From Sodalis glossinidius str. 'morsitans' (GTDB lineage Bacteria > Pseudomonadota > Gammaproteobacteria > Enterobacterales > Enterobacteriaceae), in contig NC_007712.1 of NCBI RefSeq assembly GCF_000010085.1, positions 2,170,001 through 2,234,000 of the forward strand: DNA of 64,000 nt, in the 5' to 3' direction. Made by a program: the position numbers and the translations under genes. The notes under the pieces were generated by a model that saw only the letters and a list, made by a program, of their open reading frames with translations, was not told where the DNA came from and did not search any database. Below are positions 20,273 through 29,979 of this stretch, one piece after another (position 1 is the stretch's first letter; every line of letters begins with the position of its first letter).

Positions 20273-20764
20273 ATGAAAAAACAACAATTTTACGCCGAAT
20301 TATTGCAGGATATGTCGGCACTCCTTGATGAAGAAACGCATTTTATCGCCGCGCTGGCCAACGCCAGCGCTTTGCTTTATGAGCGCCTGGAAGGGGTGAA
20401 CTGGGCCGGTTTTTATTTACTCGACGGTGATATACTTGTTCTCGGGCCTTTTCAGGGTAAGGTCGCCTGCGTGCGCATCCCGCTGGGTAAAGGGGTTTGC
20501 GGTAGTGCAGCGGCGGAAAACCGAATTCAGCGTATTGGTGATGTGCATGCTTTTCAGGGACATATTGCCTGCGATGCCGCCAGTAATGCGGAAATCGTAT
20601 TGCCTATCACGTTGGACGGTCGTGTGGCGGGAGTATTGGATATCGATAGCACGATTTATCAACGCTTCGATCAGGACGATGAAGAGGGACTGAAGGCAGT
20701 GGCGGATTACCTCTGCCGGCAGTTGGGAACCACCGATATGCGCAAATTTATCACTAATACTTGA
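20273..20764 (+). CDS. msrC: Free methionine-(R)-sulfoxide reductase (GAF domain)
   Basis: A 163-aa single GAF-domain protein matching E. coli MsrC/YebR. It reduces free methionine-R-sulfoxide in the cytoplasm with thioredoxin-type donors. The three functional cysteines are present in the right spacing: C66 (GKVACVRIP), C76 (GKGVCGSA) and C100 (GHIACDAASNAEIVLP). The gene is divergent from letA and followed at 100 bases by proQ, as in other enterobacteria. It appears intact. Confidence 0.94.
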   Translation: MKKQQFYAELLQDMSALLDEETHFIAALANASALLYERLEGVNWAGFYLLDGDILVLGPFQGKVACVRIPLGKGVCGSAAAENRIQRIGDVHAFQGHIACDAASNAEIVLPITLDGRVAGVLDIDSTIYQRFDQDDEEGLKAVADYLCRQLGTTDMRKFITNT

Positions 20765-20865
20765 TAATGATATACGGATAACGTGGCATTTGCCGATGGC
20801 GTCATTATAATGACTCCTGTTCATGCCTGCGCTGGTTGGCAAGCCCGTTGTAATCAGGAAAATTC

Positions 20866-21546
20866 ATGGAAAATCAACCTAAGTTGAACAGCAACAAAGA
20901 AGTGATTGCCTTTCTGGCGGAGCTATTCCCGCTCTGTTTCACGGCAGAAGGCGAAGCCAGGCCGCTTAAGATCGGTATTTTTCAGGACCTTGTTGAACGA
21001 GTTCAGGGCGAAGAGAATATCAGCAAGACGCAATTGCGCTCCGCGTTGCGTCTTTATACCTCAAGCTGGCGTTACCTCTACGGGATAAAGCTTGGCGCAC
21101 AGCGCGTCGATCTCGACGGTCATCCCTGCGGCGAATTGGAAGGGCAGCATGTTGAGCATGCACGCAAACAATTAGAGGAAGCCAAGGTGCGCGTTCAGCT
21201 TCAGCGTGCCGCCCAGCAGGCGAAAAAGCGCGAAAATGGCGAGGCCGCGTCGCCGCGTCGTCCCGCTGCGGGCAAGCGGCCCATCAAGAGTGACAACGTC
21301 ATGCCCAGCAAACCGCGTCCCAAACAAGAACGTCCCGCGCCCGCCCCCAGGCAGGCGGCGGCGCCGGTCGCCAAAACCGTGTCTGTCACCGATATTTCCA
21401 TGTTGCAAATCGGCCAGGCTATTAAAGTCAAAGTGGGTAAAAATCCCATGGACGCAACCGTCATGGAAATCGCCAAAGAAGGGGTACGTGTGCAGCTCTC
21501 TTCCGGGATGGCTTTGATAGTACGCGCAGAACACTTGCAGTTCTGA
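20866..21546 (+). CDS. proQ: RNA chaperone ProQ
   Basis: A 226-aa protein. Residues 1-120 form the FinO-type RNA-binding domain ([38 protein letters not shown]). A basic, Pro/Ala-rich linker follows (about 125-175), then a Tudor-like C-terminal domain ([20 protein letters not shown] to IVRAEHLQF). ProQ binds structured small RNAs and 3' ends and affects osmotic and virulence genes. It lies 20 bases ahead of prc, the usual arrangement. Intact. Confidence 0.96.
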
Positions 21547-21565
21547 TACGGAGGCCAACCAGGGC

Positions 21566-23671
21566 ATGAACACATTTGTCAGAGTCGCCATCATGGCGGG
21601 GGCGCTATTGGCGGGCGTAGCGATGGCGAAAGACGACATCACCCGCGCCGATCAGATCCCGGCGTTGAAAGAAGAAGCACAGCAGCAGACGGTGAGCCAG
21701 CGGGTCAGCGCGCGGTTTACGCGTTCGCATTATCGCCAGTTCGATCTGGACGCGGCTTTCGCCGGTAAAATTTTCGACCGTTACCTCAACATGCTCGACT
21801 ATAGCCACAATGTGTTGCTGGTTGCGGATATTGCGCAGTTCGCCACCCAAAAAGCTAAGCTTGCCGACGAGCTGAAGAGTGGGAAACTGGACCTGCCGTA
21901 TGCGATGTACAACCTGGCAGAAAAACGGCGGTTCGAGCGCTATCAATATGCCCTGGCGCAGTTGAGCAAGCCGATGGACTTCAACGGTAACGGCGCCATC
22001 GAAATCGACCGCAGCAAAGCCCCCTGGCCCAAAACCACGGCCGAGCTGGACGCGCTTTGGGACGCCAAGGTGAAGTATGACGCGCTGAATCTTAAGCTTA
22101 CCGGTAAATATGAGAAAGAGATCCGCGATATATTGACCAAGCGTTATCAGTTCGCCATCCGGCGGCTGGCGCAAAGCAACAGCGAAGACGTGTTTCAGCT
22201 TATCATGAACGCCTTCGCCCATGAGATCGATCCGCACACCAATTACCTTTCTCCGCGCAATACCGAACAGTTCAACACCGAAATGAGCCTGTCGCTTGAA
22301 GGCATTGGCGCGGTATTGCGGATGGATGATGATTACACGGTAATAAACTCGCTGGTACCGGGCGGCCCGGCGGCGAAAAGCAAAGCCATTACCGTAGGCG
22401 ATCGCGTGGTGGGCGTCGGCCAGACCGGCAAACCAATGGTGGATGTCATCGGCTGGCGGCTTGATGATGTCGTGTCGCTGATAAAAGGGCCGAAGGGTAG
22501 CAAGGTGCGGTTGGAAGTATTGCCCGCCGGCAAAGGCACCAAAACCCGTATCGTCACCGTCACCCGCGAGCGTATCCGGCTTGAGGATCGGGCGGTGAAA
22601 ATGTCGGTGAAGACGATCGGCAAAGAAAAAGTAGGCGTTCTGGATATCCCCGGGTTCTATGTGGGCCTGACCGATGATGTCAAGGTACAGCTGCAGAAGC
22701 TGGAAAAACAGAACGTGCAGAGCATCATTATCGATTTGCGCGCCAACGGCGGCGGCGCATTGACCGAAGCCGTATCGTTATCGGGGTTGTTTATTCCCAG
22801 CGGGCCGGTCGTACAGGTGCGGGATAACAACGGTAAAATCCGCGAGGATAGCGATACCGACGGCATTGTCTACTATAAAGGCCCGCTGGTGGTGCTGGTC
22901 GATCGGTTCAGTGCCTCCGCGTCGGAGATTTTCGCCGCGGCGATGCAGGATTATGGTCGGGCGCTGGTAGTCGGTGAGCCGACCTTCGGTAAAGGTACCG
23001 TGCAGCAATACCGCTCTCTGAACCGTATTTACGATCAGATGTTGCGCCCGGAATGGCCTGCGCTGGGGTCTATTCAATACACGATTCAGAAATTTTACCG
23101 CGTCAACGGCGGAAGCACGCAGCGTAAAGGCGTCGTGCCGGATATCATCATGCCCACCGGCACCGAGACCGTCGAAACCGGCGAAAAATTTGAAGATAAT
23201 GCGCTCCCTTGGGACAGCATTAACGCGGCCACCTATACCAAGGCCGGCGATCTGAAGCCCTTTTCCCCAGAATTGCTTAAAGCGCATCAGGCGCGTATTG
23301 CCAAGGATCCTGAATTCCAATATATAAAACAGGATATTGCGCGATTCCACGCCATGAAAGATAAGCGTAACTGGGTATCCCTCAATCTTGCCCAGCGGGA
23401 AAAGGAGAACCATGAGGATGACGCTATCCGCCTGCAGCGCACCAACGAGCGGCTGATACGTCAGGGCAAGAAACCGGTGAAAAATCTGGAGGCGATTCCC
23501 AAGGATTTTAAAGAGCCGGATCCCTACCTGGATGAAACGGTGCAGATTGCGCTGGATCTTGCTCATGCCGAAGCCCGCCCGCCTCCCCCCTGCGGGGTAA
23601 CAGGCTCACCAGTGTGCCGACATCGGTGCCCTTTTTATTGGCGTGGGTCAGGGAAGGGGGCAAAAGTTTAA
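21566..23671 (+). CDS. prc: Periplasmic tail-specific protease Prc (Tsp)
   Basis: A 701-aa protein with a signal peptide (residues 1-22), N-terminal helical domain, PDZ domain (about GIGAVLRMDDDYTVINSLV onward) and S41 protease domain. The catalytic serine is S451 in FSASASE and the lysine K476 in GEPTFGKGTV. It trims peptidoglycan enzymes and degrades tagged proteins. The body matches E. coli Prc closely, but after ALDLAHAEARP the tail departs from the family and runs on for roughly 40 residues (Pro, Cys, Arg-rich). This suggests a small frameshift near 23580 that should not harm the enzyme. Confidence 0.94.
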   Translation: MNTFVRVAIMAGALLAGVAMAKDDITRADQIPALKEEAQQQTVSQRVSARFTRSHYRQFDLDAAFAGKIFDRYLNMLDYSHNVLLVADIAQFATQKAKLADELKSGKLDLPYAMYNLAEKRRFERYQYALAQLSKPMDFNGNGAIEIDRSKAPWPKTTAELDALWDAKVKYDALNLKLTGKYEKEIRDILTKRYQFAIRRLAQSNSEDVFQLIMNAFAHEIDPHTNYLSPRNTEQFNTEMSLSLEGIGAVLRMDDDYTVINSLVPGGPAAKSKAITVGDRVVGVGQTGKPMVDVIGWRLDDVVSLIKGPKGSKVRLEVLPAGKGTKTRIVTVTRERIRLEDRAVKMSVKTIGKEKVGVLDIPGFYVGLTDDVKVQLQKLEKQNVQSIIIDLRANGGGALTEAVSLSGLFIPSGPVVQVRDNNGKIREDSDTDGIVYYKGPLVVLVDRFSASASEIFAAAMQDYGRALVVGEPTFGKGTVQQYRSLNRIYDQMLRPEWPALGSIQYTIQKFYRVNGGSTQRKGVVPDIIMPTGTETVETGEKFEDNALPWDSINAATYTKAGDLKPFSPELLKAHQARIAKDPEFQYIKQDIARFHAMKDKRNWVSLNLAQREKENHEDDAIRLQRTNERLIRQGKKPVKNLEAIPKDFKEPDPYLDETVQIALDLAHAEARPPPPCGVTGSPVCRHRCPFYWRGSGKGAKV

Positions 23672-23792
23672 CAAAATATAAAGTTATGTTTTTTTAGCGA
23701 CTTATTGACTCCTAATGCTTGAAAATCGCCGGCGAGACCCTAGATTAACGTTACGCACTAAGCGTGATAATTTCCGAGGAACCTGACATTTT

Positions 23793-24674
23793 ATGATGCG
23801 TATCTCTCTCTTCCTGCTCACTAACCTGGCGGTGATGGTGGTGTTCGGTATTGTACTGAGCCTCACCGGGATCCAGTCCTCCAGTGCTGCCGGATTAATG
23901 ATTATGGCCGGCTTGTTCGGTTTCGGCGGAGCTTTCGTTTCGCTGTTAATGTCAAAATCCATGGCGCTGCGCTCGGTCGGCGGCGAAGTGATTGAGCAGC
24001 CGCGCAACGAAACCGAACGCTGGCTGCTTAATACCGTGCGCCAGCAGGCGCAGCAGGCGAACATCACCATGCCGCAGGTGGCGTTGTACCACGCGCCCGA
24101 TATCAACGCTTTTGCTACCGGCGCCCGGCGCGATGCTTCGCTGGTGGCAGTCAGTACCGGCTTGTTGCAGAATATGAACCGCGACGAGGCCGAAGCGGTG
24201 ATCGCGCACGAAATCAGCCATATCGCCAATGGCGATATGGTGACCATGACCCTTATCCAGGGCGTGGTAAATACTTTCGTCATTTTCATCTCGCGCATCC
24301 TGGCGCAGCTGGCGGCGGGCTTTATGTCGTCGGGCCGCGACGAAGGGGAAAGCGGTAACGGCAATCCGCTGGTGTATTTCGCCGTTTCCATGGTGTTGGA
24401 GCTGGTGTTTGGCGTATTGGCGAGCATTATCACGCTGTGGTTCTCGCGCCATCGTGAATTCCACGCCGACGCCGGTTCGGCTAGATTGGTGGGGCGCGAG
24501 AAAATGATTGCGGCGCTACAGCGGCTGAAAACCAGTTATGAACCCCAGGAAGCCAGCAGCATGATGGCCTTCTGCATTAACGGCCGCAACAAGACCTTCA
24601 GCGAGCTGTTTATGTCTCACCCACCGCTGGATAAACGCATTGAGGCGCTGCGTTCCGGCGCTTATCTGCAATAA
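23793..24674 (+). CDS. htpX: Membrane zinc protease HtpX
   Basis: A 293-aa M48 metalloprotease, exactly the E. coli length. It has two N-terminal membrane helices, the zinc motif HEISH at residues 139-143, two later hydrophobic segments and a further ligand region (FSRHREFHADAGSARL). It removes misfolded membrane proteins with FtsH. It stands 120 bases after prc on the same strand and is followed by a terminator. Confidence 0.97.
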   Translation: MMRISLFLLTNLAVMVVFGIVLSLTGIQSSSAAGLMIMAGLFGFGGAFVSLLMSKSMALRSVGGEVIEQPRNETERWLLNTVRQQAQQANITMPQVALYHAPDINAFATGARRDASLVAVSTGLLQNMNRDEAEAVIAHEISHIANGDMVTMTLIQGVVNTFVIFISRILAQLAAGFMSSGRDEGESGNGNPLVYFAVSMVLELVFGVLASIITLWFSRHREFHADAGSARLVGREKMIAALQRLKTSYEPQEASSMMAFCINGRNKTFSELFMSHPPLDKRIEALRSGAYLQ

Positions 24675-24792
24675 GGCGCGTCGGCGGAGCCGCCGTTAAG
24701 ACGTTCATTCCCACGGGGCTGCGGCGCTCGCCAACGCCTTGGCTTCAAGGGACAACGGCGCGGCCTACAGCGGAGGCGCCGCAGGCCGCAAG

Positions 24793-24826
24793 AGAACCGC
24801 ACTCGCTGCGTGGGGTTCTTTTTTTG
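24793..24826 (+). terminator. Terminator downstream of htpX
   Basis: AGAACC and GGTTCT arms enclose an inner CAC/GTG pairing, followed by seven T. It lies about 120 bases beyond the htpX stop. Confidence 0.7.
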
Positions 24827-24866
24827 CTGGGTGTTGTTCTCTTAGCCGACGTGAGCGCCGCCGCGT

Positions 24867-25978
24867 TTATTTCCCGACCGCCTGCTGGGGGTTAGCCTGC
24901 GTCATTCGTAGCGAGCTGACCAGCGCGGCGCCGGCGGCAAAAATACCCTCCAGCACTAATGAGGCGTGGGTGCCGCTGTCGCCAAACATGTTAAACATCA
25001 GCGCGACCAGGGCGGCACCGCTGGTTTGGCCAAACAAGCGGGCAGTGCCCAACATGCCGGTGGCGACCTCTGTCCGGCCCAGAACGGTTTACAGATAAAA
25101 GGGCAGGGAGACCATCGCCAGCATTTGGGCGCTAAAAGAACAGATGGAGGTACACATGGACAGGGAGAACAGGGGAATGCGCAGCAAGTCTACCGGCAGC
25201 AGCGGCCAGCGTTGGCGTAACTGTTGACGGACGAATAAAGTGCCTACCGCGAGGGCCAGACAGAGCTCGATGGCTATCCAGCGGCCGTTGACCTGTTGGG
25301 CGAAGCCGCTTAGCGCGGACAGCAGCAGGCCAAAGGTCAGGGCATTCATCAGCGCGCTGGCGGCGTTGAAGCGTTGGCCGCTGTTTTTCTGCGCGAGTTA
25401 ACCGGCAGGAAACGGTGTCCCAACCACAGGGCGAACAGGCCGATAGGCACATTGATGGCGAACAGCCACTGCCAGCTGGCCACCGACAGTACGCCTGCCG
25501 CCACCGTGGGACCGGCGGCGGTAGACATCGCCACCATCGGCGTATTGATGGCCATACCGCGGCCGAGAATACGCTTCGGATAGATAATGCGGATTAGCGC
25601 GCCATTGATGCTCATTTCTGCCGCGGCGCCGAAACCCTGGAGCACGCGGGAGCCAATCAACATCCATAGGCTGTCCAGCAATGCACAGAGTAACGACATG
25701 ACGCTGAATACCGCCAGACCGCACTGATAGACGCGCCGGTAGCCGTAAATATCGCCGAGGCTGGCGAAAGAAAGCAGGGAAACGATTATCTCCAGCTGAT
25801 AGGCATTGACCACCCAGATCGAGGCCGCCGGGCTGGTGTGGAGTTCCCGGGCGATAGTGGGCAGGGCGACGTTGACGATGGCGCCATCCAGGACCGCAAT
25901 GGAGACGCTCAACACAATCGTTAGAATGGCTCCGTAGCGTTGCGGCAGGGGAAGGCCGTCATGATCGATGTGGGTCAT
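24867..25978 (-). pseudogene. yebQ: MFS drug-efflux transporter (YebQ-like), broken
   Basis: The first six membrane helices are in frame from 25978 (AILTIVLSVSIAVLDGAIVNVALPTIAREL; GDIYGYRRVYQ; VLQGFGAAAEMSINGALIR). A frameshift near 25385 moves the second half to another frame (25089-25349), where a stop precedes the end in 24867-25055. A segment around 25090 also seems lost. In E. coli yebQ occupies the same place between htpX and kdgR, which supports the name. Confidence 0.87.
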
Positions 25979-26184
25979 TAAGGTTCGTTCATCCGTAAAA
26001 GCATTTACTGTAACACTTTTGTTGCAATCGGCGAGGTGCGATTCGAGCGTGAAATGTAATAAATACTAACTAACGGTCAATGTCGGGCACTCCCGTATTG
26101 CGCAGGCGATGGCCTTGCCATTATACTAAAAATCATGTTCTATTTTTTTAAAACACAAACTCCCTTTACAGGATACCCATTAAC

Positions 26185-26976
26185 ATGGCGATAGCAGAAG
26201 TCGACCGGCAACCCGATTCGGTGTCGTCGGTATTGAAAGTGTTTGGCATCCTCCAGGCATTAGGGGATGAGCGTGAAATTGGCATTACCGAGCTATCGCA
26301 GCGGGTAATGATGTCCAAAAGTACGGTGTACCGTTTCCTACAAACGATGAAATCCCTGGGGTATGTTGCCCAGGAAGGGGAATCGGAAAAGTATTCATTA
26401 ACGCTTAAATTATTTGAACTAGGCGCTAAAGCACTGCAGAACGTCGATTTGATACGCCTCGCCGATATTCAGATGCGGGTATTGTCCAATCTGACGCGTG
26501 AGACTATCCATCTTGGCACGCTGGATGAGGACAGCATTGTCTATATTCACAAGATAGACTCGTTGTACAATTTACGGATGTATTCCCGCGTCGGCCGCCG
26601 TAACCCGCTCTACAGTACCGCTATTGGCAAGGTGCTGCTGGCTTGGCGCGAGACCGCTGAGGCGCGCTACATTCTGGCTGATGTGGTTTTTACCCGCAGT
26701 ACATCGCGCACGGCAGGCAGCAGCGAGGCGCTATTGCCGGAGCTTGAGCAAGTGCGCGCGCAGGGCTTCGGCGAGGATAACGAGGAGCAGGAGGAAGGGT
26801 TGCGTTGTATCGCCGTGCCGATTTTTGACCGTTTTGGGGTCATCATCGCCGGCATGAGCATCTCGTTTCCCACTATTCGTTTCTCCGAAGACGCCAAAAA
26901 CGATTATGTCAAAATGCTGCACGATGCGGCGCGAACGATCTCCCGCCAGATGGGCTACCACGACTATCCGTTTTAA
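26185..26976 (+). CDS. kdgR: IclR-family repressor KdgR
   Basis: A 263-aa protein. It has an N-terminal helix-turn-helix (SVLKVFGILQALGDEREIGITELSQ; MSKSTVYRFLQTMKSLGYV) and an IclR effector domain (RETIHLGTLDEDSIVYIHKID; RNPLYSTAIGKVLLAW). It matches KdgR, which represses pectin/hexuronate catabolism and responds to 2-keto-3-deoxygluconate. It is intact even though its divergent neighbour yebQ is dead. No clear KdgR operator was found near it. Confidence 0.93.
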   Translation: MAIAEVDRQPDSVSSVLKVFGILQALGDEREIGITELSQRVMMSKSTVYRFLQTMKSLGYVAQEGESEKYSLTLKLFELGAKALQNVDLIRLADIQMRVLSNLTRETIHLGTLDEDSIVYIHKIDSLYNLRMYSRVGRRNPLYSTAIGKVLLAWRETAEARYILADVVFTRSTSRTAGSSEALLPELEQVRAQGFGEDNEEQEEGLRCIAVPIFDRFGVIIAGMSISFPTIRFSEDAKNDYVKMLHDAARTISRQMGYHDYPF

Positions 26977-27039
26977 CGCCCCGTTGATTGAACCGGGTGA
27001 TCATGCCTGGTTCAGATGCCCACGCTTAAAGGGAAAGAG

Positions 27040-27288
27040 ATGACAAAGCCTTTCACCGAAAACCAGGAACTGGTGTCCGATCTGGTCGCCTGCCAGCTGG
27101 TGATAAAACAAATTCTGGATGTTATCGATATTATCGCGCCTGCGGAGGTGCGGGACAAAATGTCCGCGCAACTGAAAAACATCGATTTTGGCACCCATCC
27201 CGCCGCGCGTGATCCCATCACGCGGCGCGCAATTGAGAAAGCTATTGCCCTTATTGACATGAAGTTCGACCTCTCCACCCCACATTAA
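27040..27288 (+). CDS. Small conserved enterobacterial protein (possibly DUF2766)
   Basis: An 82-aa soluble protein, ENQELVSDLVACQLVIKQILDVIDIIAP in the first half and PITRRAIEKAIALIDMKFDL at the end, mostly helical. AAAGGG lies six bases before ATG 27040, so this start is preferred over the in-frame ATG at 27016. I recall similar proteins near mgrB/kdgR in Yersinia and Pectobacterium annotated as DUF2766, but I cannot confirm this. No function is known. Confidence 0.72.
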   Translation: MTKPFTENQELVSDLVACQLVIKQILDVIDIIAPAEVRDKMSAQLKNIDFGTHPAARDPITRRAIEKAIALIDMKFDLSTPH

Positions 27289-27467
27289 CTGCCCTCTTTA
27301 GGCCGCATTAAGCCGATGAGTGCGTTCGATTTAATGTGTATGTGCATTTTTTACTTAAAATGATTTAATTTGAAACCAATTAAGGTGCTGTTATCTGCTG
27401 TTTAAGTTTTAGCGGATAACATTGCTGCATTAGGCATTTCAGGAATAGGGTTTTGAAAAGAGGCACA

Positions 27468-27584
27468 ATGGTTAAACTCATCGTGATTCTGCTGCTCTGT
27501 CTGGCGCTTTGACTGTCGGTGCTAAATAGCTTTTGCGATCAGGGAGGGGATTTCTTCAGCGGCATGTGTCTGGTGACTAAATAG
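27468..27584 (+). pseudogene. mgrB: MgrB, PhoQ feedback inhibitor, interrupted by TGA
   Basis: ATG 27468 with AAGAGG four bases upstream starts MVKLIVILLLCLAL, followed by TGA (27510-27512). The same frame continues LSVLNSFCDQGGDFFSGMCLVTK to TAG at 27582. E. coli MgrB is 47 aa with a Lys/hydrophobic N-terminal helix containing LLLWAQVFN and a periplasmic CDQ...FFSGIC; the alignment places the TGA exactly at that Trp, so a TGG-to-TGA change is likely. The two periplasmic cysteines remain. It precedes yebO, as in E. coli. Everything but one codon is preserved. Confidence 0.88.
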
Positions 27585-27688
27585 ATGCCTTGGTAACGTC
27601 TGTTAACAGGCAAATTTTGTCAGCAGGGTACTAAGTCCTCCATGGAGTGATAAGATAGCCACTGGTTTAATGAGTGGCAGGTCAGTTC

Positions 27689-27958
27689 ATGAATGAGTTG
27701 GGAGATAGCAGCCTGAATATCGCCGTCGCCGTGGCATCCGTCGCGGTATTTGTCATTGTGTTGGCGGTGTGGTTTTTCCTCAACCGCGCCAGTGTCAAAG
27801 TCAACGAGCAGATAGCCTTGCTCACCGAGCTTCTGGAGCAGCAGAAACAGCAAACCGCGCTGCTGGCGAAGTTAACCCGGGGAGAACAGCCGAACCCGGC
27901 CGCACCCCCCGTCCCCGGCGAGCCCGTCATGTTTAAAGATTTTATCGCCGAACGGTAA
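27689..27958 (+). CDS. yebO: Small membrane protein YebO
   Basis: An 89-aa protein with one N-terminal membrane helix (residues 10-33, NIAVAVASVAVFVIVLAVWFFLNRAS) followed by a charged helical cytoplasmic stretch (KVNEQIALLTELLEQQKQQTALLAKL) and the ending DFIAER. It resembles E. coli YebO in length, layout and position between mgrB and yobF. The frame is open to a GTG at 27674, but ATG 27689 fits the family start. The function is unknown. Confidence 0.87.
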   Translation: MNELGDSSLNIAVAVASVAVFVIVLAVWFFLNRASVKVNEQIALLTELLEQQKQQTALLAKLTRGEQPNPAAPPVPGEPVMFKDFIAER

Positions 27959-28047
27959 TACCCCAACGGGCGTTAATTCCCCTGCTGACATAGGGACGGC
28001 GGGCTATCCTTTGCGTTGTCCGTCCCTGACAGGGAGAGTGCAAACCA

Positions 28048-28836
28048 TGAGCAAGCCCAATCGCTGGTATGATTCCGCCAAACTCCACCACACGCCAACA
28101 GGCTTCACCAATCCAGACGTTTCTCTGTGCGACCCGGGGGCGTTAAAACGCTGGAGCGAAGAGCGCAAGGCGCAGGGATTGCCGCGACCGCTCGATGAAG
28201 GTGGCGATCCTCGCTGAATTGCCCGCCATCGATTGGGTTTTATACTCCCATAATTATCATGATCGCGGCACGCTGCGGCGGCTGTTATCGCGTTTTCCCG
28301 CATTACGGGTTGCTGCGCCTCTGGGCATTGGAGACTGGTTACAGCGACACGGTGTCAAACATGTCGACGAATGTGACTGGTGGGATGCTCTGACGTTGGC
28401 GGAGTTTACGTTGCACTGTACGCCGGCCCGCCACTGTAGCATGCGGGCGCTGTGGGACCGCAATCAAAGTTTATGGTGCGGCTGGGTTGTCTCCACACCC
28501 CATTGGCGTTTCTTCTTTGCGGGCGACAGCAGTTACACTCCGCGGCTGACGGAAATTGGTCAACGGCTGGGGCCGTTGGATGCTGCAGCGCTGCCTATCG
28601 GCTCCTATGCACCAGAATGGTTCATGACTGAAAGCCATATGAGTCCGACCGAGGCGGTGCGTTTTTATCAGGAACTACAGCAGCCGCGGGTCATCCCGAT
28701 TCATTGGGGGGTGTTCGAGCTGGCGGATGAATCTCTGGACGAGCCGCCGCGGGAATTGCAGCGTGCTCAGCGCGCGGCCGGTTTAGACAATGCCGATTTT
28801 ACCGCGCTGAAAATAGGCGGCAAAATGCGCCTTTGA
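28048..28836 (+). pseudogene. MBL-fold hydrolase (NAPE-PLD/RomA-like), broken
   Basis: The N-terminus MSKPNRWYDSAKLHHTPTGF stops at 28217. The body resumes one frame over with ILAELPAIDWVLYSHNYHDRGTLRRLL and runs to 28836 (FFFAGDSSYTPRLTEIG; VIPIHWGVFELADE). Some 60-80 residues between the two, including the usual HASVL strand region, are missing. The metal motif, normally HxHxDH (SHNHYDHLD), reads SHNYHDRGT. Both changes make it non-functional. Confidence 0.83.
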
Positions 28837-29979
28837 CTGTTCCTCTCCTCTCGCCCGGTGTCTGCGGCTGGGGAGCAAAAGGCCACCGGAAGGCAAATCG
28901 GATGGCTTAAGACGCGCTGGCGTCTGAGCCGCAAGGCCTGCGGCACCTGAACCGGTAAACGCTGAGCCTGTGGCACCGCTGTGCGGCGGCCCTCGTAAGC
29001 CCGGTGGACCTGGGGAGGGAAAACCGGTGGCTGCCTGGGCCTGCGGCAGGGTGGCGGTCTGAGCGGTAAACGCGATGCTGGTTGGATTGCCACTAAAGAG
29101 GCGAGTGAATCTGTCGCAGTGAGGGGATGGCGGCGTTATGGCCTGAGACGGCTAAGCCGGCCGCCCATGCGTCATCGCTAAACGGCAGCTACAACCTTGA
29201 TGATACGTGCTTTCGCAGGCACACGGGATATTGACGATGGGGCCGTGCATGAGGGAAAGGATAATTAAACGCAGCGGTGTGACAAATACCTGCAATCGGC
29301 TGAGCAGTCAATTTCCTTTTCCAATTGTCATATTGCTTTAATATTCACCGTATATAGTGCGTTAATATCAAACCAGCGTAAACGCAGCTGGTAATAAATG
29401 GACATTATGTGTCTTTTTTGTTCGGTTGGGTGCATTAACGGCCCTTAGGTTATTTTTAAATTTATTAATTGGCATATTAGCATCTTATGCACAGACAAAG
29501 ATTGCACAAGATTGGTGATCGCTTATAGCGCAACTTCAGCACCGGACTGGGGCGACAGGCGGTGTTCATAAGTCGGTGTTATCCTGTCTGAAAGGCGAGG
29601 GGACTGGCAGGCGTAAATGTCTCGGTCATAAAGGTTTAGCACAATCTTTTACTATGTTAGAAAAAGAGGTTATAAGCCCGGGAGTAAAAATTGTGAAGTG
29701 GGCCTCTTGATTTCTTACATTGATGAATGAATAGTTATTTCTGAATAATGCATTGGACGTCGGCAGGGGTTTGCGCTAATATCATCTTTATCCGATAACG
29801 GCAGACCGCAGCGCTATAACCCAGTATGAAATGAGGATCTCCCGCACCTTATTGATGCCAGGTGAGTAGCCCAGTGTCCTGATTATGTGCGACATATCCG
29901 GCCCTGATTAAAAATGGCTTGCCATTATTTACAGAGTATGTGATAACGCAATTGGGTAAAACGAGGTACAGTTCTGTAT
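28837..29979. other. Gene desert of 1.1 kb upstream of yobF-cspC
   Basis: No credible protein gene is seen. The right part (29300-29970) is AT-rich and probably holds the long 5' leader and promoters of the yobF-cspC operon. The left part is GC-rich with short repeats and looks like decayed coding sequence, but I could not identify a source. Confidence 0.5.

Noticed and set aside
27361..27467. A possible PhoP box upstream of mgrB (GTTAT...GTTTA)
   Set aside because: The half-sites are spaced 10 rather than the expected 11 bases and one half is mismatched, so I did not call it.
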